A stretch of 64,000 nt of DNA from Helicobacter winghamensis ATCC BAA-430 (GTDB lineage: Bacteria; Campylobacterota; Campylobacteria; Campylobacterales; Helicobacteraceae), in NCBI RefSeq assembly GCF_028751035.1, contig NZ_CP063533.1, forward strand, positions 1,488,001-1,552,000, in the 5' to 3' direction. Shown piece by piece: positions 53,186 to 62,633 of this stretch. The notes under the pieces were generated by a model. That model saw only the letters and a list, made by a program, of their open reading frames with translations, had not been told where the DNA came from and searched no databases. The position numbers were made by a program, and so were the translations under genes. Numbering within the stretch: position 1 is the first letter of the stretch; the number at the start of each line of letters is the position of its first letter.

Positions 53186-53721
53186 GCTAAAAACCCATTC
53201 TTAAAACGCACATAATTTTGTGCAGACTCCTTAATAAGTGCAACTTCTTCATCTTTAAGTTCTCTTACCAATTTTGCAGGATTACCAAGTATTAAAGAGC
53301 GTGATGGGAATTTCTTGCCCTTTGTTACCACACTTCCAGCCCCAACAATGCTATCTTCTTCAATCACAGCCCCATCCATTACCACAGCATTCATCCCCAC
53401 CAAAACACGATTTTTCAACACACAAGCGTGGATTACACAATTATGTCCTATGGTTACATCATCGCCAATTTCTACAGGATAGCCATTATCTAGCACATTA
53501 CCTTGCGCATCGTAGGTTTTATGCCATACATGCAGTGTTGTTAAATCTTGAATATTTGTGCGTTTCCCAATTTTTATGGAATTAACATCACCTCTAAGCA
53601 CGCAATTAAACCAAATGCTAGAATCTTGCCCAATCTCTACATCACCAATCACCTTAGCACCCTCAGCAATCAGCACATTTTCCGCAATCTTTGGTATTTT
53701 ATCTTTAAACTTTATCAGCAT
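53182..53721 (-). CDS. Gamma-carbonic-anhydrase-like left-handed beta-helix protein
   Basis: A 179-aa hexapeptide-repeat protein of the gamma-CA / YrdA / PaaY family. Hexapeptide turns run from AEGAKVIGDVEIGQDSSIWF to GAVIEEDSIVGAGSVV. Potential zinc-ligand histidines are in TTLHVWHK and TIGHNCVIHACVL, and RGDVNSIKIGKRTNIQD carries the Arg and Gln expected for carbonic anhydrases. Catalytic activity is not proven; some relatives are inactive. The frame opens 15 bases upstream, but AAGGA favours the ATG at 53721. Confidence 0.88.
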   Translation of the reverse strand: MLIKFKDKIPKIAENVLIAEGAKVIGDVEIGQDSSIWFNCVLRGDVNSIKIGKRTNIQDLTTLHVWHKTYDAQGNVLDNGYPVEIGDDVTIGHNCVIHACVLKNRVLVGMNAVVMDGAVIEEDSIVGAGSVVTKGKKFPSRSLILGNPAKLVRELKDEEVALIKESAQNYVRFKNGFLA

Positions 53722-53778
53722 AATAAATCCTTCCATTTAAAAATTTCTAAATAAATCAAAGAATTGCTTTAAAAATCT

Positions 53779-54624
53779 TTAATAACAATCCCAACCAAAA
53801 AGGCTTTTATTTGTATCAAGTTGCGTGATAGAATCTCTCTCTTGTTGTGTCAAGCTAAAGTCAAAAAGTGTGAGATTTTCTTGCAGTCGCTTTAGACTTG
53901 AAGCCTTTGGGACAATACTTATTCCTTTATCTAGCAGAAATTTTAGGGCAATTTGTGCAGTGCTTTTATGGTGAGTGTTGGCGATACTTTGTAAAGTCTT
54001 GTTTGTAAAAATGCCATTTCTCCCACAAGCCAAAGGACTCCACGCTTGCAAGTGAATATTTTTAGATTCTAAAAATTTTTGCAATGTGTGCTGTTGGAAG
54101 AAAATATGTGCTTGGACTTGATTTAGCACAGGCTTAACACGCACAGAATCTAAAAAATCCTCCAAAAATCTGCCATAAAAATTTGAGATTCCAATCGCAC
54201 GGGTAAGCCCCTTGCGATAAGCCTCTTCGCAGGCTTTATACATCTTCTTAGCATTTACATAAGACCCGTGGATTAAAAGCAAATCTACATATTCTAGCCC
54301 TAGATTTTGCAAACTCTGCTCTATGCTTTGCCACGCTCTTTTATAAGACATATTAGATGAAAGCTTTGTAGTGATGAAAAGCTCATTTCTTTGCAATGGG
54401 CGGCTTAAATCGTTTGTATGCAAATTAGAATCTTTTAGACTTTGCGTAGCTAGAGCTTTGCCCACTTCCTTTTCATTCTCATACATTTGTGCGGTATCAA
54501 TTAGCTTGTATCCAATTTGCAGGGCGTTTTGTATTATCTCTATGCCCTTTTGTCCCTGCAGTTCATAAGTCCCAAGCCCAATGTTAGGCATTTTTATGCC
54601 ATTGTTGAGAGTGATATATTGCAT
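53779..54624 (-). CDS. Aldo/keto reductase
   Basis: NADPH-dependent reductase of the AKR family, 281 aa, single (alpha/beta)8 barrel. NIGLGTYELQGQKGIEII, LIDTAQMYENEKEVGKAL with the catalytic Asp and Tyr, ELFITTKLSS with the catalytic Lys, and YVDLLLIHGS with the His are all intact. The C-terminal cofactor region is SIVPKASSLKRLQENLTLFDF. Its physiological substrate is unknown. The frame extends 51 bases upstream through the end of the helicase gene, but AAAGGA before the ATG at 54624 decides the start. It follows the helicase gene by 10 bases. Confidence 0.92.
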   Translation of the reverse strand: MQYITLNNGIKMPNIGLGTYELQGQKGIEIIQNALQIGYKLIDTAQMYENEKEVGKALATQSLKDSNLHTNDLSRPLQRNELFITTKLSSNMSYKRAWQSIEQSLQNLGLEYVDLLLIHGSYVNAKKMYKACEEAYRKGLTRAIGISNFYGRFLEDFLDSVRVKPVLNQVQAHIFFQQHTLQKFLESKNIHLQAWSPLACGRNGIFTNKTLQSIANTHHKSTAQIALKFLLDKGISIVPKASSLKRLQENLTLFDFSLTQQERDSITQLDTNKSLFGWDCY

Positions 54625-54634
54625 TGTTTTTCCT

Positions 54635-57316
54635 TTAATTCCCCTCATTGTTATCAAGCAATGTTTGAAGCACATCAGCTATGCGTTTAGATTCTGCACT
54701 TTGTGTGGTGCTAAGACGCAAAAGTGGCAAATGATGCTTTTTGCAAATGCTATCTTTAAGCCTATCGCGATTTAGCTGCTTATGCGTATGGTGAAACGCA
54801 TAGCCATCAATCTCAACAGCAAGCAGGGGGGCTTTATCCATAATATGATAGATGATAAAATCAAAATGCGTGAGTGGATTTTGTGCATAGAGCTTTTCTT
54901 CTTGTGTGAGAGTTTCATCTATTTTAATGACTTTAGCAAGGGGTATATGTGGCAAAACATCAAGGCTATGGTAGGAATCTTGCTGGAGTATATCTTTGAT
55001 AAAAGCAAAGGCAATATTTTCTGAATCAAATTGTGAGATACGCCTTTTGCCCTTGAGATACAATGCCCTTGCTTGTGCATTTGCTTTATAGAGTAAATCA
55101 AAGATTGAATAAATTTTGCTCTCTATAGGCTTGGCACTTTGATAAGTAATATAGCGGATAAAGTCATTGATATTTGTGTTTTGTTTATGACACACATCAT
55201 AAGATACGATGAGTTTTAGCTGTTTTTTAGCTCGTGTAATGGCGACATTTAGCATTTTGCTATCATCGATAAAATCATTGCTTTGATTATCGGTAGTTGC
55301 GATGATGATAAGGTCTTTTTCTCTGCCTTGGTATTTATGCACGGTGTCTGCTTCAATCTCGCCAACTGCATTTTGCAGCCGCGCTTTTTGCTCATTATAG
55401 GGTGTAATAATGCCTATTTCTTGTGGCTCTATGGTGGTGTTTGGCAGAATTTCATTGGCAATAATGTCAATTTCTCTTTGATTATAATGCCCTCTTGCGT
55501 GATTTCCAGCAGGGCTAACATACGCTTCTAGCACATTTGCTTCCCCATTATCTTCGCTTAAAATGACAAGCTCGCTGCCATAAAACTTTTGATTGCAAAA
55601 ATTGATGATTTTAGGGTGGCAGCGATAATGCTCTTTAAGCAAAACTCTAGGAGCATTTGGCAAAACACTACACACAGAGCTTAGGAAAGAGTGCTGCATA
55701 TAGTCATAATGTGGAGGTATTTTATAGCGTGTGGTAAGCTCTTGGATTTGTTGAGACATCGTAGGGTCTATCACATTTGGCAGCTGCTTTGTGTCTCCTA
55801 CAATCACAATATTTCTAGCCACACTTAGAGCTAAAACACCTGTTACCAAATCTACCTGCGAGGCTTCATCAATGATTAAATAATCAAAGAGAAAATCTCG
55901 CCCAAAGCAATTTTTGATAGCGTGTGTGGTGCTAAAAATTATAGGATATTCATCGCAAAACTGCTCCGCATTAGTCAAAAGATCTTTTTCGCTAAAAATG
56001 GGTCTTTGCGTGTGGCTGCCATATCTAATCCGCAAAGATTCTTGTAAAAGGGTTAAGGAATATTCTTGTAAATGCTCTAGGGTCTGTGTATCGCGTAATA
56101 TTTCTAACCGCTTTGTATCGTGCGTGAGTATTTCTCTAGCAGTAGCGATGCTTTGCATATAATAGGCATATTCAAAATGCTGGATAATATCTTGCAGGGG
56201 AAGTTTATAAAAAGTAAAATTTCCAATGCGTTGTATTAAGAAAAGTTTGCATACAAGTAAAAAATATCGCCAGCCTTTTGGGGTGTTTTCAAGAGCAATT
56301 TTTGTCTTTAACAAAAGAGTAGAATCCTTCTGCAAAAGTGTTAAAAAATGTGGTCGTATCGTTAAGTTTTCTTGCATTGTAAAATGGTGAAATTCTAGCT
56401 CTAATGCACTAAGCATAGTCTTTTGTTTTGCGATTGCATTTTGCAAAGTAAAGATTTCTTGTGCTTGTATATTGAGCTTTTTGATAGCTTGGATAAGGGT
56501 ATCTTTCCTTTCTTGTGTAATAGATTGTGCAAAATCTGGGTAGGTATGTGATTGATTCTGTAAAAACTGCTTGATATTATCTTTTTTGCCAAGTTTTGCA
56601 CATAAGTATGTTAAGCCATATTTTTCTAACTTCATAAAAACATTATCCGTGGCAGCATTATTGTTAGAAACCACGGCTACATTTTTTCCAAGAAATAGAC
56701 TATTTGCAATGATGTTTAATATGCTTTGTGTTTTACCTGTGCCGGGTGGTCCTTCTATGATACTTATTTGAGATTCTAGAGCATTGCAAATTGCTTGGAA
56801 TTGTGAGGCATTTAAGCCAAATGGCGAAAGTATGGGAGCATTTATCTCATTAGTCCTATGCGGCTGACTTGGGTGTAAATAATTGCTCAAAACACTCTCT
56901 TTTACTAACATATCTATTTTATTGTATGCTCTTGATAGAAGCGATTCATTATCTTCATTTTTTACCCCCACGATAGTAGCCAACTCTTTGCAATACAAAA
57001 ACACATTAGCATTACTGCTTTTTACATTTGGTAATAGTATTGCTGTTTCTAGCAATTTTGTTGTCCCATTGTCAAAAAATATTTTGCAATATTTTTCAAA
57101 AATAAGAGCAAATTTAGCATTATAAATACCAAGCTTCTCTGGCTTTGTGTGTCTTTGTGGATTTGTAAGAAAGATAACTTTATCGTATTTATAAGTATAG
57201 GTTTTTGCCGTATTAGCAAATGTGATGCGCCATACATCATCTTGCTTTTTTATACTTGCAATAGATTCTGTTTTATCTTCACCATTAAGTATAATCAAAA
57301 ACTTTGTGCTATCCAT
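54635..57316 (-). CDS. SF1 (UPF1/DNA2-like) helicase with C-terminal restriction-endonuclease-like domain
   Basis: Large protein of 893 aa. Walker A is IIEGPPGTGKTQSIL near residue 188-196. Other helicase motifs are YLIIDEASQVDLV, IVIVGDTKQLPNVIDP, VLLKEHYRCHPKIINF, IGIITPYNEQKARLQ, ADTVHKYQGREKDLIIIA and LNVAITRAKKQL. The last roughly 110 residues (from about 780) contain FDFIIYHIMDKAPLLAVEIDG and DRLKDSICKKHHLPLLRLST, matching DUF2726-type nuclease folds. Such helicase-nuclease proteins occur in defence islands, so an anti-phage role is possible, but it could equally serve repair. GGAG precedes the ATG. Only one copy of the genome-typical word GGAATC lies in this gene, a hint of transfer. 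Confidence 0.82.
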   Translation of the reverse strand: MDSTKFLIILNGEDKTESIASIKKQDDVWRITFANTAKTYTYKYDKVIFLTNPQRHTKPEKLGIYNAKFALIFEKYCKIFFDNGTTKLLETAILLPNVKSSNANVFLYCKELATIVGVKNEDNESLLSRAYNKIDMLVKESVLSNYLHPSQPHRTNEINAPILSPFGLNASQFQAICNALESQISIIEGPPGTGKTQSILNIIANSLFLGKNVAVVSNNNAATDNVFMKLEKYGLTYLCAKLGKKDNIKQFLQNQSHTYPDFAQSITQERKDTLIQAIKKLNIQAQEIFTLQNAIAKQKTMLSALELEFHHFTMQENLTIRPHFLTLLQKDSTLLLKTKIALENTPKGWRYFLLVCKLFLIQRIGNFTFYKLPLQDIIQHFEYAYYMQSIATAREILTHDTKRLEILRDTQTLEHLQEYSLTLLQESLRIRYGSHTQRPIFSEKDLLTNAEQFCDEYPIIFSTTHAIKNCFGRDFLFDYLIIDEASQVDLVTGVLALSVARNIVIVGDTKQLPNVIDPTMSQQIQELTTRYKIPPHYDYMQHSFLSSVCSVLPNAPRVLLKEHYRCHPKIINFCNQKFYGSELVILSEDNGEANVLEAYVSPAGNHARGHYNQREIDIIANEILPNTTIEPQEIGIITPYNEQKARLQNAVGEIEADTVHKYQGREKDLIIIATTDNQSNDFIDDSKMLNVAITRAKKQLKLIVSYDVCHKQNTNINDFIRYITYQSAKPIESKIYSIFDLLYKANAQARALYLKGKRRISQFDSENIAFAFIKDILQQDSYHSLDVLPHIPLAKVIKIDETLTQEEKLYAQNPLTHFDFIIYHIMDKAPLLAVEIDGYAFHHTHKQLNRDRLKDSICKKHHLPLLRLSTTQSAESKRIADVLQTLLDNNEGN

Positions 57317-57357
57317 AAATGCTCCATAATAAGTTTATGATATTATAAGATAAAATA

Positions 57358-57871
57358 TTACACCACAACCACCCCTTGCATTTCACTCTCATAATCTTCT
57401 TGTATCTCAACAAAGGGGAGTTTATACTTTTTGCATTGCTCTTTTAATGCACTATGTTCTTTTATAAGCTGTTCTTTATTAGCCCCATAAGATTCTTTGC
57501 GTTTTATTGTGTAATAATGCTTTAAAATATATTGCTTTGAAAAGATAAGAAACAGCACTTTATAGGTGAAATGGGCTTAGAATCTAGCAAATTTCGCACA
57601 TTTTTTGGCGTTAAGTATATGCCTTCTAGTATGAGATTTTGCTCATTGCAAGTCTCAATAATGCCTTGCACGATATTCCATAAAAATGCAGTGATTTTAG
57701 AATCTTCTTTTGCACTAAAAGGCGGATTCTCTAGCTCCATAATTTTTAGTGATGATGAAAGCCCATTTTTAAATGGTCTAAACTCATATAAGGATAATGA
57801 TATATTTCAAGTAGCCTTTGTGTTAGAAGTGTTTTGCCTGTATGGCTTTCCCCACCGATTAGAATTATCAT
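57358..57871 (-). pseudogene. P-loop kinase of the zeta-toxin / 2-phosphoglycerate kinase-like family, twice frameshifted
   Basis: From an ATG at 57871 with AAAGG upstream the frame reads MIILIGGESHTGKTLLTQRL, a P-loop, then ends early near HLKMGFHHH. A second frame carries ENPPFSAKEDSKITAFLWNIVQGIIE plus LILEGIYL, and a third carries KQYILKHYYTIKRKESYG to ESEMQGVVVV. One added base in T runs at about 57747-57749 and one at about 57544-57547 would rejoin all three into about 171 aa, matching small kinases of this family that I know from Firmicutes. Both breaks lie at short homopolymers. The gene is inactive as written, though sequencing error is possible. Confidence 0.75.
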
Positions 57872-57941
57872 AGTTTTGCCTTTCTGTTTTTTGTGTATTT
57901 TCTTGTATTATAGTGTGAAAATTTTATACAAAAGGACACAA

Positions 57942-58330
57942 ATGCTAACCAAACTCGCGCTTATCAGCTTAGGTGGTGGTATAGGGGCAGCATTACGCTT
58001 TTATGTAGGCTATGGTATTGTACCTATGTTATCAAGCTGCTTGTCAAATCAATATCTGCATTATAGTTTCATAGCGACATTTTGTATTAATATGTTAGCG
58101 TGTTTTGGCATAGGGCTATGTGTGTGGCGATGATAAAAGGGCAAGATTCACTCTTATTTGTGTTTCTTACTATCGGTTTGCTTGGGGGCTTTAGCACATT
58201 TTCTACCTTTAGCCTAGAAGTGCTAAATCTCTTGCAAAATCATTTTATTTTTACTGCGATACTTTATGTGCTACTCTCCAATGTATGTGGAATCTTATGT
58301 GTGTATCTAGGCTATGTGTTTAAGGGCTAG
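57942..58330 (+). pseudogene. crcB: Fluoride channel CrcB, broken by one frameshift
   Basis: CrcB exports fluoride across the inner membrane as a dual-topology dimer. The first frame (from the ATG at 57942, AAAAGGA upstream) reads MLTKLALISLGGGIGAALRF through FIATFCINMLACFGIGLCVW. It then stops. The second frame continues VAMIKGQDSLLFVFLTIGLL and GGFSTFSTFSLEVLNLLQ, the conserved Phe/Ser filter segment. Joining them gives about 128-129 aa, the normal length. The break falls at TGTGTGTG (four TG units); removing one unit restores CVAMIKGQ. It may be a real mutation or an assembly error. No fluoride riboswitch is visible; the leader is too short. Confidence 0.8.
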
Positions 58331-58351
58331 ATTCTACAAAGCTTTAAGATT

Positions 58352-58933
58352 CTAGCCTTTCACATACTTTTGCAAATGTGCTTTATATTCGCTTATGTAT
58401 CGCTCTATTTGCGGATTTTTCACCACATCATTACACATAAAAATGGGCAACCACTCCATACCACAAAACTCGTGTGCCTTGCGTAAGTGCAAATACACGC
58501 CTTCCACCCCCACGCCTTCAAAAAAGCCATTAGACTCTATAAAGGCTTCTTTTGGGGCATTCCAAGTTACACTTAGCATTACTTTTTTATCCTGTGCTAG
58601 TCCGCCACTGCCATATTTTAAGCTCTCATTTGCACGACTTCGCCTATCATTTGCAAACAAAATAGAAACACCGCTAAGATACACTTCATCAATATATTTT
58701 TTCACAATCCAAGGCTCACCCATCCACCACGCAGGCATTTGATAAATAATAAGGCTAGATTCTTTAATCTTTGCTATCTCCTCTTGTGGTGTGTAGCCTT
58801 TATCAATGATAGTCTCTAGCACCTTGTAGCCCTTAGATTCTAAAAATTCCTTTGCCACACTTTGCAAAGTGCCATTAAGCCTTGTGCCATCATTGCCAAA
58901 CTTTTTACTGCCATTTATAAGTAGTGCTTGCAT
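58352..58933 (-). CDS. mdaB: NAD(P)H:quinone oxidoreductase MdaB
   Basis: Flavodoxin-fold quinone reductase that protects against oxidative and drug stress by two-electron reduction; 193 aa, like H. pylori MdaB. MQALLINGSKKFGNDGTRLN is the flavin-phosphate region. IIYQMPAWWMGEPWIVKKYIDEV is the family hallmark around the flavin ring. The gene is read from a MerR-type promoter and lies just downstream of a merR gene, so it is probably induced by an electrophile or redox signal. Confidence 0.92.
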   Translation of the reverse strand: MQALLINGSKKFGNDGTRLNGTLQSVAKEFLESKGYKVLETIIDKGYTPQEEIAKIKESSLIIYQMPAWWMGEPWIVKKYIDEVYLSGVSILFANDRRSRANESLKYGSGGLAQDKKVMLSVTWNAPKEAFIESNGFFEGVGVEGVYLHLRKAHEFCGMEWLPIFMCNDVVKNPQIERYISEYKAHLQKYVKG

Positions 58934-58962
58934 ATCTAATCCTTTTGTATAATTTGCGTGAT

Positions 58963-58993
58963 ATTATAAAGCCTGACACTTGGTGTCTGTCAA
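58963..58993 (-). promoter_or_regulatory. MerR-type promoter of mdaB
   Basis: TTGACA (58988-58993) and TATAAT (58963-58968) on the minus strand are perfect -35 and -10 boxes, but 19 bases apart rather than 17. The spacer carries a perfect inverted repeat GACAC-N3-GTGTC (58975-58987). An over-long spacer with a central dyad is the hallmark of promoters that MerR proteins activate by DNA untwisting. The mdaB ATG is 29 bases downstream, with AAAAGGA between. Confidence 0.85.
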
Positions 58994-59057
58994 GGGGGGA
59001 TTTAATAAAAATTACAAAATATGACTCTTACCCCTTATGCTTTGGCAATGTAATATG

Positions 59058-59489
59058 TTATTCCTCCCTATCCTTAGAATCTGGCGGACATTGATAGGCT
59101 GTATTGTTTGGGTTTAAATAGTCAATGCCTGTTTTTATCATCTCGTTGTAAAAGGCGATTTTTGTCTTTATTTTTTTATGTGCAGTATGCAGAATCTCAA
59201 GCTCTTTGTTTAGCAAATCAAAATGCCGCTCTAATAGCTCTTTTCTCTCTTTAGCAGTCTCTATGCCACCACTTGTAAGCTTGATATAGTGCTTAATATC
59301 ATTGATACTCATACCGCAACTTCTTAGGCAATCCACCCATTCCACCCACACAATATCACTTTTTGCAAAGTAACGCACCCCATTTTCATCTCGCTCTACA
59401 AAGGGGAATAGCCCCTTATCAAGCCAAAATCTAATCTTTCTTGATGGAATCTTTGTTGCCCTCTCAACTTCTATGATTGTATATGCCAT
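59058..59489 (-). CDS. MerR-family transcriptional regulator
   Basis: A 143-aa regulator. Winged helix-turn-helix at the N-terminus: [26 protein letters not shown], with FVERDENGVRYFAKSDIVWVEWV as the wing and second helix pair. A long dimerisation coiled coil follows (ERKELLERHFDLLNKELEILHTAHKKIKTKI). There are few cysteines (CLRSCGMS and one near the C-terminus), so a metal site is not evident and NmlR/AdhR-like electrophile sensing is more likely. It overlaps the ABC-F gene upstream by 19 bases and precedes mdaB, whose promoter it probably controls. Confidence 0.88.
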   Translation of the reverse strand: MAYTIIEVERATKIPSRKIRFWLDKGLFPFVERDENGVRYFAKSDIVWVEWVDCLRSCGMSINDIKHYIKLTSGGIETAKERKELLERHFDLLNKELEILHTAHKKIKTKIAFYNEMIKTGIDYLNPNNTAYQCPPDSKDREE

Positions 59490-61438
59490 TGTTTTTCCTT
59501 GGTCCCGCTACAACTTTCCATCTCTTCTAAATCTAAATATTGTAGAATCTTTGCTTCACAAATTGCTTTTTTCTCTTCAAATTCTTTTGATTTTTCTTGT
59601 AATTCTTGCGTGCTTAAATTTCCATTATAGAGTAGATTTTCCAAGGCTTTAAGTTCTGTTTCTAGGGCTTCAATTTCTTGGGGCAAAATCTCTAAAAGTC
59701 GCTTTTCGTGATAGCTTAGTTTTGTTTTCTTTTGGGCTTCTTTAGGAGAATTTTTGGGCATAGATTCTTGTTTAGATTCCAACTCTAGCTTCGCATATTC
59801 CCTTAGCTCGCTTTGAATCTCTAAATACTCGCTAAAGCTTCTGTGTGATTCCACAATCTCACCATTCCCCTTAAACACATACAAGCATTTTGCGATTTTA
59901 TCCACAAAATAGCGGTCGTGGCTCACAAAAAGAATTGCCCCCTCAAAACTCTGTAAATACTCTTCTAAAATATTAATAGTAGGAATATCCAAATCATTTG
60001 TAGGTTCATCTAAAATCAAGCAATCATAAGCCTTTGTAAAAAGCAATGCCAAAGCAACGCGATTCTTTTCCCCACCGCTTAATGCGCGAATTTTCTTATC
60101 TAAAAATTCCTTAGGAAACAGGAAGTTTTTAAGATAGCCAAAAATGTGCATACTCTTGCCACGCACTTCAATATGATCCCCTCCAAAAGGACAAAAAGTC
60201 TCTAGCAAATCCTTGCTATCATCTAGCATTTCTCTGTGCTGGTCAAAATAGCCAATTTTAACTTCACCTCGTTCAATACTCCCACCACTTGGCACAACAC
60301 TCCCTAAAAGCATTTTTAATAGCGTGGATTTCCCAGAGCCATTACGCCCAACAATAGCGATTTTATCGCGCTGTAAAATCCTAGCACTAAAATCTTTAAT
60401 CAAGGTCTTGCCATCAATCTCCTTGTGTAAATGCTTCATCTCAAAAAGCATTTTTTTGCGATTTACCCCTTCTTCTTGATTAAACGCCTTGCGTTCTCTC
60501 TCAAGCTCCAAAGTCATTTTGCGAATAATTGAAGGATTGGTTTTTGCCACTTTTCGCATTTCCATAATACGCTCTTTTCGTCCTTCATTGCGCTTAACTC
60601 TTGCACGAACGCCACGCGCTAGCCATTCTTCTTCAGCCTTTAGGTGCTTTAAAAGTGTCTCATGACTTTTAGCAAGGCTTAAAAGCAAGGCTTCCTTTTG
60701 GCGTAAATACTCACTATAACCGCCCTTAAAACTTCTAATCTTGCCCTCTTCAACCTCCACAACACGGGTAGCAATTTTATCAATAAAATACCTATCATGG
60801 CTAATAAACACAAGCGTAAAGTTCCCACGCATTAGCATTTCTTCTAAAAACTCCACCATTTGCACATCTAAGTGGTTTGTTGGCTCATCAAGCAGCAAAA
60901 TATCAGGCTTGTGTAAAAGCAAACACGCTAGAGCAACGCGCTTTTGCTCCCCACCACTTAGTAAATTCACATAACGATCTTGTAAATCTTCTAATTCAAA
61001 GGTTTCTAACACCTGCTTGATTTTAGATTCCATATCCCAAGCATTGTGATGGTCTAAAAAACTCGTAAGCTTGGCGTATTCTTCTAAAAGCATCTTATCA
61101 TTTGGCGCATTTTCAAGCATTTTTCCAACTTCTAAATACCGCTTTTTTGCGAAGTTTTGCTCACTTAGGGCTTCAATAATTGCTTCTTTAGTGGTTTGTC
61201 CAGCTTTAAAATCTGGTTTTTGGATTAAATGTTTTAACTCCAAATTTCCCTCTAAAATCCTAATCCCATCATCGCTTTCTAACTCCCCGCTTAAAATCTT
61301 AAGAAGTGTGGATTTTCCCGCACCATTACGCCCAACAATCGCCACGCGTTCGTTTTCTTCAATATGCAAAGATACATCTTGCAAGATTGCCTTATAATCG
61401 TATTGTTTAGAGACATTTTGTAGTGAGATATTAGCCAT
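59471..61438 (-). CDS. ABC-F family ATPase (Uup/EttA-like)
   Basis: Soluble protein of 655 aa with two ABC cassettes and no membrane domain. Walker A motifs are [17 protein letters not shown] (about residue 36) and [17 protein letters not shown] (about residue 340). Signature-Walker B pairs are [16 protein letters not shown] with [12 protein letters not shown] and [14 protein letters not shown] with [11 protein letters not shown]. The inter-domain linker is basic and a C-terminal coiled coil ([20 protein letters not shown]) is present, as in Uup. Family members act on the ribosome, in translation or antibiotic relief. AGGA decides the ATG at 61438; it overlaps lgt by 8 bases. Confidence 0.93.
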   Translation of the reverse strand: MANISLQNVSKQYDYKAILQDVSLHIEENERVAIVGRNGAGKSTLLKILSGELESDDGIRILEGNLELKHLIQKPDFKAGQTTKEAIIEALSEQNFAKKRYLEVGKMLENAPNDKMLLEEYAKLTSFLDHHNAWDMESKIKQVLETFELEDLQDRYVNLLSGGEQKRVALACLLLHKPDILLLDEPTNHLDVQMVEFLEEMLMRGNFTLVFISHDRYFIDKIATRVVEVEEGKIRSFKGGYSEYLRQKEALLLSLAKSHETLLKHLKAEEEWLARGVRARVKRNEGRKERIMEMRKVAKTNPSIIRKMTLELERERKAFNQEEGVNRKKMLFEMKHLHKEIDGKTLIKDFSARILQRDKIAIVGRNGSGKSTLLKMLLGSVVPSGGSIERGEVKIGYFDQHREMLDDSKDLLETFCPFGGDHIEVRGKSMHIFGYLKNFLFPKEFLDKKIRALSGGEKNRVALALLFTKAYDCLILDEPTNDLDIPTINILEEYLQSFEGAILFVSHDRYFVDKIAKCLYVFKGNGEIVESHRSFSEYLEIQSELREYAKLELESKQESMPKNSPKEAQKKTKLSYHEKRLLEILPQEIEALETELKALENLLYNGNLSTQELQEKSKEFEEKKAICEAKILQYLDLEEMESCSGTKEKQWHIQS

Positions 61439-62258
61439 TTTTTTTCCTATTTTGCGCACTTTTATATAACCAAAGCACAAAGCAAAATGCCCCAATTAGC
61501 AAGGATAAAAGTTGCCCTTGTGTTAGCCAGCCAAAAGCAATGAAGCCTAGTTGAGAGTCTGGCTCTCTAAAAAACTCCGCTAAAAAGCGCATTAAAGAAT
61601 ATAAGATTCCATATAAGATTCCAATTTCCCCTACAAAGCGTGCCTTTTTGCGATAAAAATACAAAATAACAAATACCACAATCCCTTCTAAAAACGCTTC
61701 ATACAGCTGGCTTGGGTGGCGCAAGACTCCATCAACCAAGATTCCAAAACTACTTGTTGTTTCTCTTCCTATAAGCTCTTGATTTAAGAAGTTTCCAATC
61801 CGCCCAAACACATATCCTAGCGGAATACTAAGCCCTGCTAAATCCATAAACAGCCAAAAATTGACTTTTTTAACCTTTGCAAACAACACTGAAGCAATCA
61901 AAAATCCAATCACCGCCCCGTGATAGCTCATTCCGCTGATTCCTACAAACTCACCATTTGTATCAAAGGGATTAAAAATTTGCCAAGGATTTGTAAGATA
62001 ATAGCTTGTATAAGGGTCATAAAAAATAATATACCCAAGCCTAGCACCCAAAATCACACCAATTTCAACCCAAATAAAATAACTATCAAGCAGTGCATTT
62101 GTAATAGGATAGGAATCCTTTTTCACAAGCCACTTTGCTACAACAAGAGCTAGTAAAAGGGCTAGCACATACATTATTCCATACCAATGCACTAAGATTC
62201 CAAATACACTAAAAGCAACAGGATCAAAATGGCTATAAAGGCTATTCCACATATTCAT
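61431..62258 (-). CDS. lgt: Prolipoprotein diacylglyceryl transferase Lgt
   Basis: Inner-membrane enzyme that attaches diacylglycerol to the lipobox Cys of lipoproteins (such as BamD in this window). It is 275 aa with seven hydrophobic helices. [24 protein letters not shown] opens it; [28 protein letters not shown] with the catalytic His, and the signature [21 protein letters not shown] are intact. I use the internal ATG at 62258 because GGAAG precedes it and the resulting start ([13 protein letters not shown]) matches the H. pylori protein. It overlaps the upstream ORF by a base or few. Confidence 0.95.
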   Translation of the reverse strand: MNMWNSLYSHFDPVAFSVFGILVHWYGIMYVLALLLALVVAKWLVKKDSYPITNALLDSYFIWVEIGVILGARLGYIIFYDPYTSYYLTNPWQIFNPFDTNGEFVGISGMSYHGAVIGFLIASVLFAKVKKVNFWLFMDLAGLSIPLGYVFGRIGNFLNQELIGRETTSSFGILVDGVLRHPSQLYEAFLEGIVVFVILYFYRKKARFVGEIGILYGILYSLMRFLAEFFREPDSQLGFIAFGWLTQGQLLSLLIGAFCFVLWLYKSAQNRKKNG

Positions 62259-62259
62259 C

Positions 62260-62556
62260 TTAACTTCCATTTTCTAATTCAAAAAATGTATGCAGTCCAA
62301 AACGATGCAGACTATCATATAAATAAGGGCTAGTAATTAAAAAATGGAATTTAAAACCATCTTTTCGTGCAAGTTTTAGCAAATAGCCAAGAATATAGAA
62401 ATTTATCTCTCTTGCTTGTGGAATTTTAAAATACACCTCTAATTCTCTGGCTTCTTTACGCTTTTCTAAAAGTGCTTTTAAGTCATTATAGTCGCTAATT
62501 TCTTTGATTTTTCCATGTAAAATATAAACATTTTCATCAATTTGTTCTATACGCAA
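62260..62556 (-). CDS. Small hypothetical protein (possibly STAS-like) upstream of lgt
   Basis: A 98-aa soluble protein. Alternating strands and helices ([65 protein letters not shown]) suggest a STAS-type or anti-sigma-antagonist-like fold, with [15 protein letters not shown] as the last helix. No phosphorylatable Ser is evident at the usual place, so the comparison is only structural. The start is TTG with AAGG 6 bases upstream. Its end abuts lgt, and it starts the minus-strand run opposite hom. Confidence 0.6.
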   Translation of the reverse strand: MRIEQIDENVYILHGKIKEISDYNDLKALLEKRKEARELEVYFKIPQAREINFYILGYLLKLARKDGFKFHFLITSPYLYDSLHRFGLHTFFELENGS

Positions 62557-62598
62557 AACTCACCTTTAAAGTAAATGGCGCATTTTAGCAAAAAACGC

Positions 62599-62604
62599 TA
62601 TAAT
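62599..62604 (+). promoter_or_regulatory. -10 box of hom
   Basis: TATAAT 29 bases before the ATG at 62634, in the short gap to the divergent small ORF. Confidence 0.5.
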
Positions 62605-62633
62605 CTCGGCTTTAGTTTTCACAAAGGGTGTGT

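Noticed and set aside
57571-57873. Plus-strand 100-codon frame between the helicase and crcB genes
   Set aside because: It is the complement of the broken P-loop kinase, whose minus-strand reading gives a clear Walker A motif.
57872-57941. Fluoride riboswitch upstream of crcB
   Set aside because: The likely -10 (57909-57914) leaves only about 25 bases of leader, too short for the crcB riboswitch fold, and the conserved bases are not seen.
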